Shown here: positions 40,689-50,800 of the stretch, one piece after another
How positions within the stretch are numbered: the stretch's first letter is position 1
Layout: each line of letters begins with the position of its first letter
Origin: Phalacrocorax aristotelis
Taxonomy: Eukaryota; Chordata; Aves; Suliformes; Phalacrocoracidae
Length of the DNA: 64,000 nucleotides
Direction: 5' to 3'
NCBI RefSeq assembly: GCF_949628215.1
Contig: NC_134288.1
Coordinates: forward strand, 6,550,982-6,614,981
Notes under the pieces: generated by a model
Databases searched by the model: none
Seen by the model: the letters and a program-made list of their open reading frames with translations, nothing else
Told to the model about the DNA's origin: nothing
Made by a program: the position numbers and the translations under genes

Positions 40689-40806
40689 TTTATTTATTCT
40701 CTTTTTCCAAGCAGGGAAATTGTGCATGAGATGGTGCTGTATATGTCCTCTCTCTTTCCAAGCAGGCAGTATGTTATAGATGGCTTGTTCATTGTCCTTT
40801 TTTATT
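40689..40806 (-). terminator. MAFB: Candidate proximal poly(A) signals of MAFB (AATAAA)
   Basis: The minus strand carries AATAAA at 40801-40806 and two overlapping copies (AATAAATAAA) at 40689-40698, about 360 and 470 nt after the stop codon. They lie between members of the CAAGCAGG/TGTCCT repeat array. Use of either would remove most of the 3' UTR. Only the hexamers are seen; use is inferred. Confidence 0.3.
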
Positions 40807-41162
40807 ATTATTCTCTTAAAGTCCATCTCGTTCTGCAAGCAAGCAATCTATAAAATGCTTCACTTGTCCTTTTTGCCTTTGCCTCTGCCTCTGTCCCTCT
40901 CTCTAACTCGCAAACGAAAGTCAAAAAGTTGCACTTTACCTCTCCCGTCCCCACCCCCAGCCTACTTTTCCCACAGCTACTCTAGAAGACTGGATGCTGC
41001 AAAAAAAATCAAGTCTCTATTTTGCTCTCCTTCTTTCTCTCTAGTCAAGCAGACAGATGGATGGAGATGTCAGAGGAGGATGGGAGCGGGGGAGAAGGTG
41101 ACGGGGTCAGGTTTGGGGGGTGGGGTTTTTTTGTTTGTTTTTTAATTATTTTTGTTAAGCAC

Positions 41163-42098
41163 TCACATGAAGAACTCAGGGGAAGACGGGTTGTCACTGG
41201 TGGAGCCAGCCTCTCTGAAGCCGTTGCTGGCAAGTTTCTCACACTTGAGCTTGTAGGCGTCTCTCTCTCTGGCGAGCCGGGTCACTTCTTGCTTGAGCTG
41301 TTCCACCTGCTGAATGAGCTGGGTCTTTTCGTTCTCCAGGTGATGTTTCTGCTGGACACGTTTATACCTGCAGGACTGGGCATAGCCCCTGTTCTTCAAG
41401 GTCCTCCTCTTCTGCTTGAGGCGGATCACCTCATCTTTGGTGAAGCCTCGGAGGTGCCTGTTGAGCTCCCTCACGGACATGGAGACCAGCTGGTCATCCG
41501 AGAACCGGTCCTCCACGCTGCTGGAGGGGGGATGCTGCTGGTGCGAGTTCTGGAGCTGCTGGGAGGAGCTGGAGGAGGTGGAGGGAGTGGGAGAGGCCTG
41601 GTGGTGATGGTGGTGGTGGTGGTGAGGGTGCCCGCTGCCGGTCAGGTCTTCGTGAGTGACCGCAGGGTACTGGTGGTGGTGTTGGTGATGGTGGTGATGG
41701 TGGTGGTGGTGGGCCCGGAAGCTCTCAAAGCCTTGCAGCTGCTGGGACACCTGGTGGGACCCAATGAGGGCTTCAACAGCGTCCTCTGGGGTGAGGTTCA
41801 GCGCCTCGGGGTTCATCTGCTGGTAGCTGTTGGCCATCCAGTACAGGTCCTCCAAGTGGGTCTTCTGCTCGGTGGGGCTGAAGCTGGGCGAGGAGGGCAC
41901 GGAGCTGCAGGGGGTGCTGATGGGGGTGGAGGAGACGGAGCCGGCGGGCTGCAGGCGGGTGCAGTGCCTGCCCGAGCGGTCGTTCCTGCCCAGGGGCTCC
42001 TTCTTCACGTCGAACTTCATCAGGTCGAAGTCGTTGACATACTCCATGGCCAGGGGGCTAGTGGGCAGCTCGGCTCCGATGCTGAGCTCTCCGGCCAT
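41163..42098 (-). CDS. MAFB: MAFB, large Maf bZIP transcription factor (311 aa, complete, single exon)
   Basis: The protein is a sequence-specific nuclear activator/repressor that binds Maf recognition elements as a homo- or heterodimer; the family acts in hindbrain segmentation, monocyte/macrophage, podocyte and islet cell fate (established knowledge). Seen in the sequence: an acidic, Ser/Thr/Pro-rich N-terminal activation region (about 1-120) with the Maf_N-like block [16 protein letters not shown] starting at residue 81; a VKKE sumoylation consensus at 31-34; S/T-P sites at S14, T58, T62 and S70, in the region homologous to the GSK3 phosphodegron; His runs at 130-138, 140-142 and 159-166; a Ser-rich linker; the extended homology region (about 199-228); a basic region with the Maf-specific N236-R237-x-Y239-A240-x-x-C243-R244; and a zipper with heptad positions L254, L261, L268, L275, Y282, L289. 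The length fits chicken MAFB. The start is the first ATG in the leader and has G at -3 and +4 (strong Kozak). There is no intron, as in other vertebrates. MAFA and NRL are less likely because the whole N-terminus reads as MAFB. Confidence 0.98.
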   Translation of the reverse strand: MAGELSIGAELPTSPLAMEYVNDFDLMKFDVKKEPLGRNDRSGRHCTRLQPAGSVSSTPISTPCSSVPSSPSFSPTEQKTHLEDLYWMANSYQQMNPEALNLTPEDAVEALIGSHQVSQQLQGFESFRAHHHHHHHHHQHHHQYPAVTHEDLTGSGHPHHHHHHHHQASPTPSTSSSSSQQLQNSHQQHPPSSSVEDRFSDDQLVSMSVRELNRHLRGFTKDEVIRLKQKRRTLKNRGYAQSCRYKRVQQKHHLENEKTQLIQQVEQLKQEVTRLARERDAYKLKCEKLASNGFREAGSTSDNPSSPEFFM

Positions 42099-42815
42099 CG
42101 CTGTCTTGCGGGCACCTCTCCCGGCGGAGGGGGCTGGAGACCTCACTCCAGCGCGCAGCCTGGCAGAGGGCTGGCCGCGCTCCCTTATTCCAAATCAACT
42201 TTGGCTTTGCTTTCTCGCTTCCTTTCCTCTGCTCCCCCTCCACCGCCGCCGCCGCCTCCTTCTCCCGGCTTCTGGGGCTTCTTCAGCCCGGAGCAGCAAA
42301 GCCAAGGACGAGCCGGCACCCGGGGCCGCCTGGACGTGTCCTGCCTTTTTGTAGCAGCGTTCGCGACGCACCGCGGGCTGCGGCAGCTCCCGGCGCTCGG
42401 ACACCCGGTCGCAAGGAGAAAGGAGCGGCAGCAGGAAGGGCAAAAGCAAACCAAAACAAAGATGCTGCCTTCGGGTCTGTGCAGGAAGAGGAAGGACGGT
42501 GCGAAACGTCTAGCCCGTGCCCCCCTCTGGGTTTTGTAAGTCCGGAGCCTTCTCCCCGCGGCAGCGGAGCACCGGAGTCTGCCGCAACTTTCCAGTCCGA
42601 GCAGGCGGCCGGGGAGCGCACTGGCTATTTGGCGGCGGTGGCTGGGCTTTGCACGGGAGTTTTCGCTGGCTCTGGCAGCGCAGGGGAAGGGGAGGGAAGC
42701 GGGGGAGGAAGGAGGGGAAGGAGGAGGAAAAAAAAAAAAAAAGGAGGAGAGGGGGGACGAGAGAAACCCAGGTCTCCGCTGTAGCTGCCGCCTCCAGCGC
42801 TCGTTGTGCAGCTGT
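42099..42815 (-). other. MAFB: Predicted MAFB 5' UTR, free of upstream ATG
   Basis: This is the stretch between the predicted transcription start (about 33 bp downstream of the TATA box) and the CDS start. Reading the complementary strand I find no ATG anywhere in it, so 42098 is the first AUG of the predicted transcript. It contains a long pyrimidine tract in the mRNA sense (about 42682-42766) with a T15 run. The 5' end is inferred from the promoter motifs and not from transcript evidence. Confidence 0.65.
42701..42757. repeat. Homopurine/homopyrimidine tract in the MAFB leader
   Basis: The plus strand is an uninterrupted run of A and G over 57 bp, including A15 at 42728-42742. With two pyrimidine interruptions it extends over about 42682-42766. 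In the mRNA sense this is a C/U-only stretch near the 5' end of the leader. Confidence 0.8.
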
Positions 42816-42842
42816 GATTCGCAGCGCAGCCCCCCTTGGCTT

Positions 42843-42848
42843 CTTATA
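42843..42848 (-). promoter_or_regulatory. MAFB: TATA box of MAFB (TATAAG)
   Basis: The minus strand reads GGCCGTATAAGAAGCC here. A start near 42815, where a TCACAGC initiator-like sequence occurs, would place the box at about -33 to -28. CCAAT and GC boxes lie just upstream at typical distances. Function is inferred from position and motif. Confidence 0.75.
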
Positions 42849-42899
42849 CGGCCGTGCCCGCCGAGAGCGCGGCGGGGGCCGGGGCCGGCGGCGGCCGCG

Positions 42900-42904
42900 C
42901 CAAT
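42900..42904 (+). promoter_or_regulatory. MAFB: CCAAT box (inverted relative to MAFB)
   Basis: The sequence gCCAATgg lies on the plus strand, so MAFB sees ATTGG, at about -85 to -89 from the predicted start. That is the usual window for NF-Y sites. Confidence 0.6.
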
Positions 42905-42943
42905 GGCAGCGCGGCGGCGGGGCCGGGCGGGCGGCGGGGCCGG

Positions 42944-43005
42944 GCGGCGGCGGCGGCGGCGGCGGCGGGGGCGGTGGAGGGGCGGGGGGCGGCGGAGGGG
43001 CGGGC
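42944..43005. promoter_or_regulatory. MAFB: (CGG)n tract and clustered GC boxes of the MAFB promoter
   Basis: A CGG trinucleotide run (about 42944-42969) is followed by several GGGGCGG cores, at about 42968, 42979-42985 and 42997-43004, which match the SP1/KLF consensus. They lie 130-190 bp upstream of the predicted start. The tract is strongly G-rich on the plus strand and could adopt G-quadruplex structure. Confidence 0.6.
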
Positions 43006-45511
43006 CGCGCCGTGACAGCTCCGCAGCGCCAGCTGAGCGGCCGCCGCTCCCAGCCCCGCTCCTCCGGGCGATCCCGCACGGCCCCTTCCCGCACCCTCGC
43101 CCGCTCTTTGATTGATTGATTTATTTATTTATTTATACACACGCATACCCCACCCCCCCCCTTCGCCCTCTGCAATCCACAAAGGAGGAGGGCTCGGGGA
43201 CATCCTGCCCGTCCCTTTGTTCTAAATATAACAAAGTCCCTTCTTCCCCGCTGCCGTCCCGTAGCAAATTTCAAGGCGGCAGCTTCCCCCCCGCCCCACA
43301 TCCCCGCACCCCACCCCACGCACACGCTTCGCCCCTTCCAACTTCACCTAAACCCACCCCGAATGCGAAGGTACCACGGGAAAAACGGCCACGAAGGCGC
43401 AGCGCGTCGGGCCGGGAGCGAGCGCGGGGGCTGCGGGGTGGTGCGGGGGGGCTGCGGGGGCCCAGGGGCGAGGGAAGCACCGGCTCGGCACGGCTGCCAG
43501 CTCTCCTTATACAACCGGGGAAATCCTCCCGGTCACAGGAAGCAAATCTCTCCCTAAAGTAAAGCAAAGGCATTGACACAGACAATTGCAAATATTAGGG
43601 AGAGGAGGGAGAAAATATAATTACATTTCGGTTCTGAGGGGACCGTGTTTGCTTTCCTCTGCTGTTCCCTGAGTGAGTGACTGCATGCAAAGGAGTACTC
43701 GGCTTGTAAGGCTTTTTAGTTGCCTTTTTTTTTTTTTTTTGTCCGGTAACAGGATTTTTTTTGAACATTTTGTAACGATTAAGGGAGATTAGAGCTTCTT
43801 TTTACACTGTTTTTACGCTCAAACAGACAGAAAGTGCGACCCCAAGTGTCCGTTTGGAGAATAACAAATACTTTTTACGGGGAAAAAAACACCCGGAAAA
43901 AAAGGGGGACGGGCGGGAGGGAGCGGAGCGACGCGGGAGCGGGAGCGGTCCCGGCCCGGAGCTGCGCCTCCGCCCCCCGCACCTCAGCATCTCCCATATT
44001 CCCCCGCCTCACCCTGATTTAGCCAAAAGAAGAAAAAAGTTCAAGATCCGTCTGCTTTTCACAAATTAATTAGGAGGGGACTGCCTTTCTGGAGCTGGGA
44101 CAACACTGCCAAAGTCCCCAAGCGGTGACACACACACACCTCCCCCCAGCGTGGGTCCCTCCGTGGCGGCCCCGGGGCGATGCCCGCAGCCCGGCCCCGC
44201 GGCTCCCGCGGCTCCACAGCCCGGCGGAGCCAGCCGCGGCCGCGCAGGGAGCCGAGGAGGCAAGAATCGCGCAAAGTCCCCTACAAAACAAAAGAAAAAG
44301 AGCCAACCAATTCCGGGGGTCCCTGGGACAGCGGGGCCCAGGAGGAGGTGGAAACCAGGAGGTTTCCCTCCAGGAGGAGGTGGAAACGAGGGAGGGGGAA
44401 TTGGGTGAAATCCCCCTTCCCAGTGCAGGCTTACTTTCGTGAGGCAATGCCTCGTTTGACTTTTTCCCCACGACGTTTGGAGGGGACATAACTCCCAGCA
44501 AGAGCGGGCAGCGCCGGTGCCCCCACGCGTTGTCGTCCCGGGGGGGTGAGCGAGTCCCTCGGCACCCCGATCCTGGGTGGAGCGGGGCTGCGCTCCGGGA
44601 GCGGGCACACCTCCCTCCGCAGGTTGCCCTGCTCCAAACGCGCGTGTGGAAGGACACGCGTGGAACACCCTCCCCAACCCGGGCGCTGCCCACGGGCAAA
44701 CCCCCCGGGCGATGCTGGGGGCTCCGGGGTCCGCACTGGCACCGCGCTGCAGGCTTCCCATCAGTGCCAGACTTGGAAAATCGCCTTTTTTTCGCTGTTA
44801 ACGAGCGGCTCCGAGGCACGGGGAGGCGGAGGGGTGCGCGGTGCCCCTCCGCGGAGCGGCCGGGCCGGGCGGGGGGACCCGGGCACCCAGGCAGAGCAGC
44901 TGGGGCAGGAGCTCGGGGGTCCCCGCCCGGCAACTGCTGCCTCCCCGGGGGCTCGGGGGAGCCGAGCGCCTCCTGGGTGGGTCCACGGTAGTTATCGTTG
45001 ATGAGGTCCTGGAAGATGCTTGGGGAGAGCTTTATTTTAACGTTAAACGTTACCGTCGCCAGTGAGGGAAAGGGGAGCCTGGCGAGCGCTCGGGAAACTA
45101 GGATGCAGCCCTGCAAAATGCGCCATTAGATGGATAATACTTTTTCCTCTCATAATTACTGAGGTATATTCACAAGGTGGAGCTACTGAAAGGCGGAGGA
45201 AGCATTGATCTGATTATCTCCCTGTCCATACATACTCTGTCCCTGTTCTTAATCTTTTAAGCTGTAAATTACAGATCGGGTTTGCGCGTCCATCCTTATC
45301 GTGATAAAATTTCAGGGCACTTTCTGGGTCCTCTTCTTTGCTCTTCCATCCCTCTACAAAACGCATTGTCCCACAAAAACTTGCGGCGTTTCGCGGCCGG
45401 CTAAAGGAAGAACCGCTTTGTGCCCCGAAACTCCAGTTAAAGGCTAATTTTGTTTATTGCGGAGCTTTTAATTCAGTCACCAAAGGTTATTCTCGCCGGG
45501 CTGGATATGTT

Positions 45512-45529
45512 GGGGGGGGGGGGGGGGGG
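45512..45529 (+). repeat. Poly-G run, 18 G
   Basis: An uninterrupted run of 18 G bases, about 2.7 kb upstream of the predicted MAFB start. Confidence 0.9.
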
Positions 45530-47462
45530 AGATGCTCCTCCGTGCGATCTATAGTTTTTTTTAATAATGGCTGGGGAAGAAATAACGTTGCTGTAAGAGG
45601 GCTCTGGGCTGAGTAGCCCGGCGAGGCAGCGCAGGAGGAGTTGCCCGTCGAGCCGGGGGCCGCGGGCGCGGAGCTGCGCGCAGGGGGGCTCCGCGCACCC
45701 CGGCCCCACGCGGCCGCCCGCGCCCTGAGAGCCTCCGCGGGGCGAAGAAGCTGCCGGCTTCTGCGGGAAGGATTTCCCGGCCCCTCCGCGCCCGCGGAGG
45801 AAAAGTACCACCCTTGGGGTGGGGGGGAAGAGGCACCCCCCTGCCCGGCATCGCAGCGCCGGGGCTCAGCTCGCCTCCCGCCCAAACCTTCCGAGCAATT
45901 TTTATTTGCCACCTTCTCCTTACACCCGAAAGCTGCTAGTCGAGCCGCTCTATTTTTTTTTTCCTATTTTTAAAGATCCGTTTTTTGAAGGTTAGTTTCG
46001 AGTAAAGAATAACTTCTTCCCGCTCCTCTTTCGTCTCCCCCCTCCCTTTCGCAAACTCCCTTTCAAAATCGGGAAGAGTTCAAAGAAAATGATAGTGTCA
46101 TTTCAGATCAGCTCGGTCCGGCGTGTCCGCCCAGGGCAGGGCAGTGGGGGTCCTGGAGCAATAGAAATTTGAAAGCTCGTCTTAAAACTGGAGCATACAG
46201 ATGCCTACACGTGTTTGGTTTGGCAGCGCTTCAGCCTGAATCGTGGGGTGACATTTAGAAAGGGAATCGGATTACGGTGGCATCCCAATCCCCAATTCTT
46301 AGAAACAGCAGGTCTAGGTAACTGATAAAAAATAAGACGGCTGTTATACATGCATTTTCCACGCTACTGGTTCTGTGAGAAGCGCTCCTCGGTTTTGGTA
46401 GCCGACTGCTACGTTTCCTCAGAATTACCTTTTCCACCCCATAACATTAGTGGGATATGTTGCCTGAAATGGGAGTTTTGTTAAAAAACAAACACCCAGA
46501 CCGAAATCCCCCGTGGCTGCCAGCCCGCACTGGTGGAGGAAAGGGCAAAGAAGGGCATCGCTTTCCTAAACCTTACCTTCCCTCGCTTGATTTTTAATTT
46601 CCCAAACTGCAGCAGACACCGTGCTGTTTGTCAGGATCTTTTTCCCCTGTGTAAGCAGCGAGGGACCTGGTTAATCATCTATCGCAGATACATGTGCATG
46701 AGAAAGAAAAGTGTTGATGTTTGCTTGTTCGGGCTGATGGGAATGGCCCACGAATTTAGGATTAAATTACTAATGGTAATCATAAGTCTTTGTTTCCTCT
46801 CGCTCCCTCTCTCTTTTCTGCGGGGATTGTCAAAGTAAAATGTGCAACATTCTTTGGACAAAGTCTGTACAGCAGCTTTGCGGTACAAAACAAGCTATTG
46901 TATCCTCCTGGGTTAACTGGGATCTCTGCAGATTTTAGCCTGAACCAGTTAAGAGCGGGGCAAATCCCAGTACTAACTTTAGACACGTTTTCACAGGTGG
47001 ATCTGTGACCAGGGAGTGGAGCAACACTTCAGAATGGTAGGTTTTTGTGGGGGTATTTTTCTTCCCCGAGGCTTCGCAGTGTCCAGCGTTAAATCCCCGC
47101 TTGGGGTGGGGGTGGGGAGTGGGGGAGGATGATGGATCAGTGTGTGCGGGCGGCGAGTTTGGGGTTTGCTCGGCGGCGGGGGGGGTCCTGCAGAATGAGC
47201 GCACCCCGACGGGTATCGCTGTACGGGACGGCGTCATTTAGGGGATTGATTTGAAAGCACCAGGTTTAATTAAAGCCGTGAGCTCGGCTGTCTCGGCAAC
47301 GGGCGGGGGCCGGGTGCGGAGCAGCTCCCTGGCGCAGGGAGGTGTCACCTGGGGGTCGCGGCTGCCCCCGGAGCGGTGCCCGTCCCCGAGCTCCCTCCGC
47401 CGGCGCTGGGACCCCCTCTCCAGCCGGCGGGGAACAGAAGGCGGCTGTGGGCAGCGCGGCTT

Positions 47463-47481
47463 GGGGGGGGGGGGGGGGGGG
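47463..47481 (+). repeat. Poly-G run, 19 G
   Basis: An uninterrupted run of 19 G bases, with further G7-G9 runs near 47769-47790 in the same GC-rich block. Confidence 0.9.
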
Positions 47482-47800
47482 CCTGTTGCAGGCGGGGGCG
47501 GGGGGCGCGATGGCTCCTGGAGCTGGGGGGGGATCCCAGGGGGCGGAGAGCGCGGAGCGGGCCGCGGGGCACCGCGCCAGCGCACGTCGGGGTGATGCTC
47601 CGCGTCCCCGCGAGGTTGCGGGATGCAGAACTGGCGAGCAGGGTTTTTATTTTGTTTTGTTTTGTTTTTTTGAGGGGGCAATGCCCCCTCCCTCCCTCCG
47701 TGCCCCCCGCTGCTCGGGGTTAGCCGGGGCCTGCAGCGCCGGGCACAGGGCTGCTCAGAAGCCCCCGGGGGGGGGGCTTGGGGGGGGGCTGCCATGCCTT

Positions 47801-50800
47801 TCCTCCTGCTTTTTTGTGCACAGAAAGAAGGGCAGCTCTTCAGTGGCACCCTCTGCAGTTTGCTCTGGCTCTTGCTGCACCCTGGAGAGGGAAAGGGGGT
47901 GTCTTCGAGACGAAATGGCAGCATTTCACCCTCTTCAGCAACGTCCCACAAGGGTGTCTTTGGCAGGGAGGTAAGCAGAGAGTAGAAGCATTCTCCTTCT
48001 AGGTGTTTCTTTCAGCCTTAGACCCATTGTACCATGAATGAGTCGATCTAAACTTGTTTTCAAGGGAACTTGTCTCCCTCTCATAATTTCCAAACTCTGC
48101 GGTCTCATCATAGCCCCCTTTCTAATACACACTCTTGTTATTATTCCCCTTGCCACCATGATAAAACTTGTTTCTAGCAGAAATGCCTGATCTGGAAGCA
48201 CAAAATCCCCTGTTCAAGCCTTGCTAGGATCAACTTTCCTCCTGTGCTTGGCTGAGTCCTGCTTCCCACTTGAACCCGGGCATGTTGAATTAATTTTCTG
48301 AGCCCCTTTAGGAGCATTTAGCTAATAAGCAGCACCAAAACCTTTCTGAGTGATCAGAAGTTGCCTTTTGGGACTGAAGTAGCCAGTAGAAGCTGAAGAA
48401 CTGTAATTACTGCAGTATCTTGCAATGGCATTTCATGTCATTCAAAGGTTTTTCGAACACTTCAGAACTTGGACCACATCTTACTAGAAAAAACTTCTCT
48501 CCTGCTTATCTGCTTCTCTTATGAACGCAGAGGTACTGCACAGATGGCTGGGTGGGAAAAGTGATCTTCCCAAGAGTTTTTAGTTTCCTTGGAAGGGAAA
48601 TGTCAGGGAGACAGGGAAAGTGTCCTGGACCTATGCCCAGTGTCACAAAGCCATGAGCAGCCAGGAGATCTTCCAGAAAAGAACAGCCCCGCTTTCTGGC
48701 CACACTCTGTTGCCTGTTTTTCCAAGCAGCTCAGTAGGAGACTTTCTTGATGGTCAGATCTTTAGACAGTCAAGAAGGAGGGAAGAGAGATTTGCCCTTA
48801 GTTGTGCTTGAGGAAATCCAGGACCATGCAAATATCTTCGCAGAAGGACCAGTGTCGCTGAAGGTTCAACGGCCGTGGCACCAGAAAGGCTACTCACGGC
48901 AGAGCTGAGCATGTCCCTGGCCCTTGCAGGATCAGGGGGCTGTCGTTACAGCCCAGCAATCCACAGGCATGCTCCAACGCCCGCTGGGACCCGTACCCTT
49001 TCATTCAGACTGATTTGTAATTCCTTTTCATTGCACAAAGTCCTGGATCAAAAAAACTGCTTACATATAGAAAATTTTTGGAATTCCCTTTCCAGCATTT
49101 GCTGCATAAGGATTTAAATATAATCATAAAGCCTATGCTGTATATTCTTCTTTTTGCTCTTTACACCTTTAGTCCCCATTAGGGATTTTGTTTTGTTTCT
49201 GTTTTGACAGCCCCTGTATATATGTGTTTGTGGTCGTTCTGTACTGTTTCCTGATTTAATATCAGCGCAGTTACAGGAGAAGGATGCACCGTTAGCATTT
49301 TTTGCTCAAAGTATTTTTCAAGCTCCTTTTTGATGTACTGGTCAGGTTTGCAGCTTCTGTGCTCTTGTTGATCAGAAGAGGAAGGATCAGGTTTATTGTG
49401 CCCTTCGGGAATGAATCTCTCTATTCACCTAAGGAAGTGCAGCTATCTGCCTACGCTAGCCCCTCCATACAGATTCAGGTGCAGAGGAAAAGTGAGAAAG
49501 TATTTAGTAGGAAGCTGTTATTCAGTGATGTTAAAGTCCTTTTGTGCTTTTCAGAGAGATAAGATGAGCAGAACCGGAAACGAGGTGGCTTCTGCAAGCC
49601 TCTGCCTTCCTCCCCAAACATTTTTAAGTCCTAAACATGAAAAGGGAAAAGAGGGGTAAAGAAAGGGAAAAATTCTGGGGAAATGCTTTTGTTTGCTCTC
49701 CTTGTTAGCCTGAGGAACACTTATTCAGCTGTTACCCAGACAGGGGAAAGAAAAAGCCTCCCGATCTTTGTTTCTTTTACATATAAACAGATCCACAGCT
49801 TTGAATAGTCCCAACTCAGATGCTTTTAAAATCAGTCTATGATCCGTTTGCCCAAACAAAATATTGGCTCCTAGTGCAACTTGCCATTTTCTCTTTGGGA
49901 AATAAAACTGCATTTTAACATGTGTGTCTGTGTATTGCTGTGCATTGTGACCACCTCCCAGCTTCAATCTCACTAGACCTCCAGGCCCTAGGAAAGCTGG
50001 CGACGTTTCCCATCATTGGCCGCTACGAGGATCCTATGGAAGGTCCGAGGGGAACGGATCTAACATGACTCGGCCAGGACATGGGGAGGGCTCACAAAGC
50101 TCATGGCTGTCTCTCGGGCAAGATGCAGTTTCTCTGTAACTATTTCTTTGCTTCCAGAGCTTCTCTGCAGAATGGTTAAATTAATTTGTGCAGGAGAGAC
50201 AGCAGCACAGCAGTGCTACAAATTCTCACCCAGTGTTTCCCAAGAGAAATGTTCTCCAGCCAAATTGGCCGGTTGCTGTATGGGTCATTCTGAGATCCCA
50301 TAAACAGTGACCACATCTCCTTGGCTCGCAGAAAAAAAACAGCAGGGAGAGGGACAGTGCGAGGCGAGCACGGGCTGTGGTGAGAATGAAAGGTGGTCAG
50401 GGAAGGTTGCTTCATTTCTGTGTCTATTTTAATGGCAATCCTATGGGACACATCCGATTTGCTATACCAAGGAAGATAATTTCTGCTGTTTTCCTCTGGT
50501 GGGATCAATTCCTCACGTGTTAGTGGAGACAAAATTCTCACTGAAATATACTCACAGCATATACCCTGTACGATAGAAAAGAAGCAGCTCCTGCAGCAAT
50601 CAGTATATATCCATGCTACGCCAGATTCACTTATCCCTCTTCTAGCCTGAGTCTTTGGCTAAACAGTAATACAGTTATTAATTAGGTTTTTAATATATAT
50701 ATCTATAATATGTATAAAAATACCCACTGTGCCTGAAAATTTAGGGAAAAAAATTCTCTAATTGCTGTGAGCTAATCTCTAGATACAGAATTAACTATCA

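Larger units (their letters stand above)
40534..41053. repeat. Diverged tandem element array (CAAGCAGG ... TGTCCT) in the MAFB 3' UTR
   Basis: AAGCAGG occurs exactly at 40534, 40650, 40709 and 40760, with one-base variants at 40837 (AAGCAAG) and 41047 (AAGCAGA). In four units it is followed 27-35 bp later by TGTCCT (about 40682, 40744, 40793 and 40865), mostly with a T-run after it. Unit spacing is roughly 51-77 bp. In mRNA orientation the unit is AAGGACA...(about 25 nt)...TGCCTGCTTG. The 40650 unit holds a 9-bp inverted repeat. Confidence 0.75.
39120..41162 (-). other. MAFB: Predicted MAFB 3' UTR (about 2 kb)
   Basis: This AT-rich region follows the TGA stop directly and runs to the best distal poly(A) candidate near 39140. 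About 2 kb fits the long 3' UTR known for vertebrate MAFB. It contains a TTTC microsatellite, A-rich tracts, and an array of diverged repeats (40534-41053) described separately. AATAAA hexamers at 40801-40806 and 40689-40698 (minus strand) could give much shorter transcripts. The exact end is inferred. Confidence 0.6.
43011..47800. other. GC/CpG-rich upstream domain of MAFB, no gene recognised
   Basis: CpG-rich blocks at about 43010-43100, 43250-43550, 43890-45110, 45600-45900 and 47150-47770 are separated by AT-rich stretches. Also present are a GATT/TATT run (about 43109-43136), a T16 tract (43725-43740), an 18-bp direct repeat around a hairpin (44338-44387), a TTTAACGTTAAA palindrome (45036-45047), and G18 and G19 homopolymers. 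Open frames up to 348 codons overlap one another on both strands and look like composition artefacts. This is a likely promoter-proximal regulatory domain (inference). Confidence 0.5.

Noticed and set aside
42099-42146. 16-residue N-terminal extension of MAFB
   Set aside because: The upstream codon at 42144-42146 is GTG, not ATG. Known MAFB proteins begin at MAGELS, which has a strong Kozak context.
41022-42539. 505-codon plus-strand open frame over MAFB
   Set aside because: It is antisense to MAFB. Its Val/Gly-rich composition comes from the complementary strand of His and Ser codon repeats, and it resembles no known protein.
44066-45116. 348- and 231-codon minus-strand frames upstream of MAFB
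   Set aside because: Same composition artefact of stop-poor GC-rich DNA. They overlap equally long frames on the other strand.
47238-47974. 237-codon minus and 210-codon plus frames
   Set aside because: They run through a G19 homopolymer and other poly-G runs. They are Pro/Gly-rich and mutually antisense.
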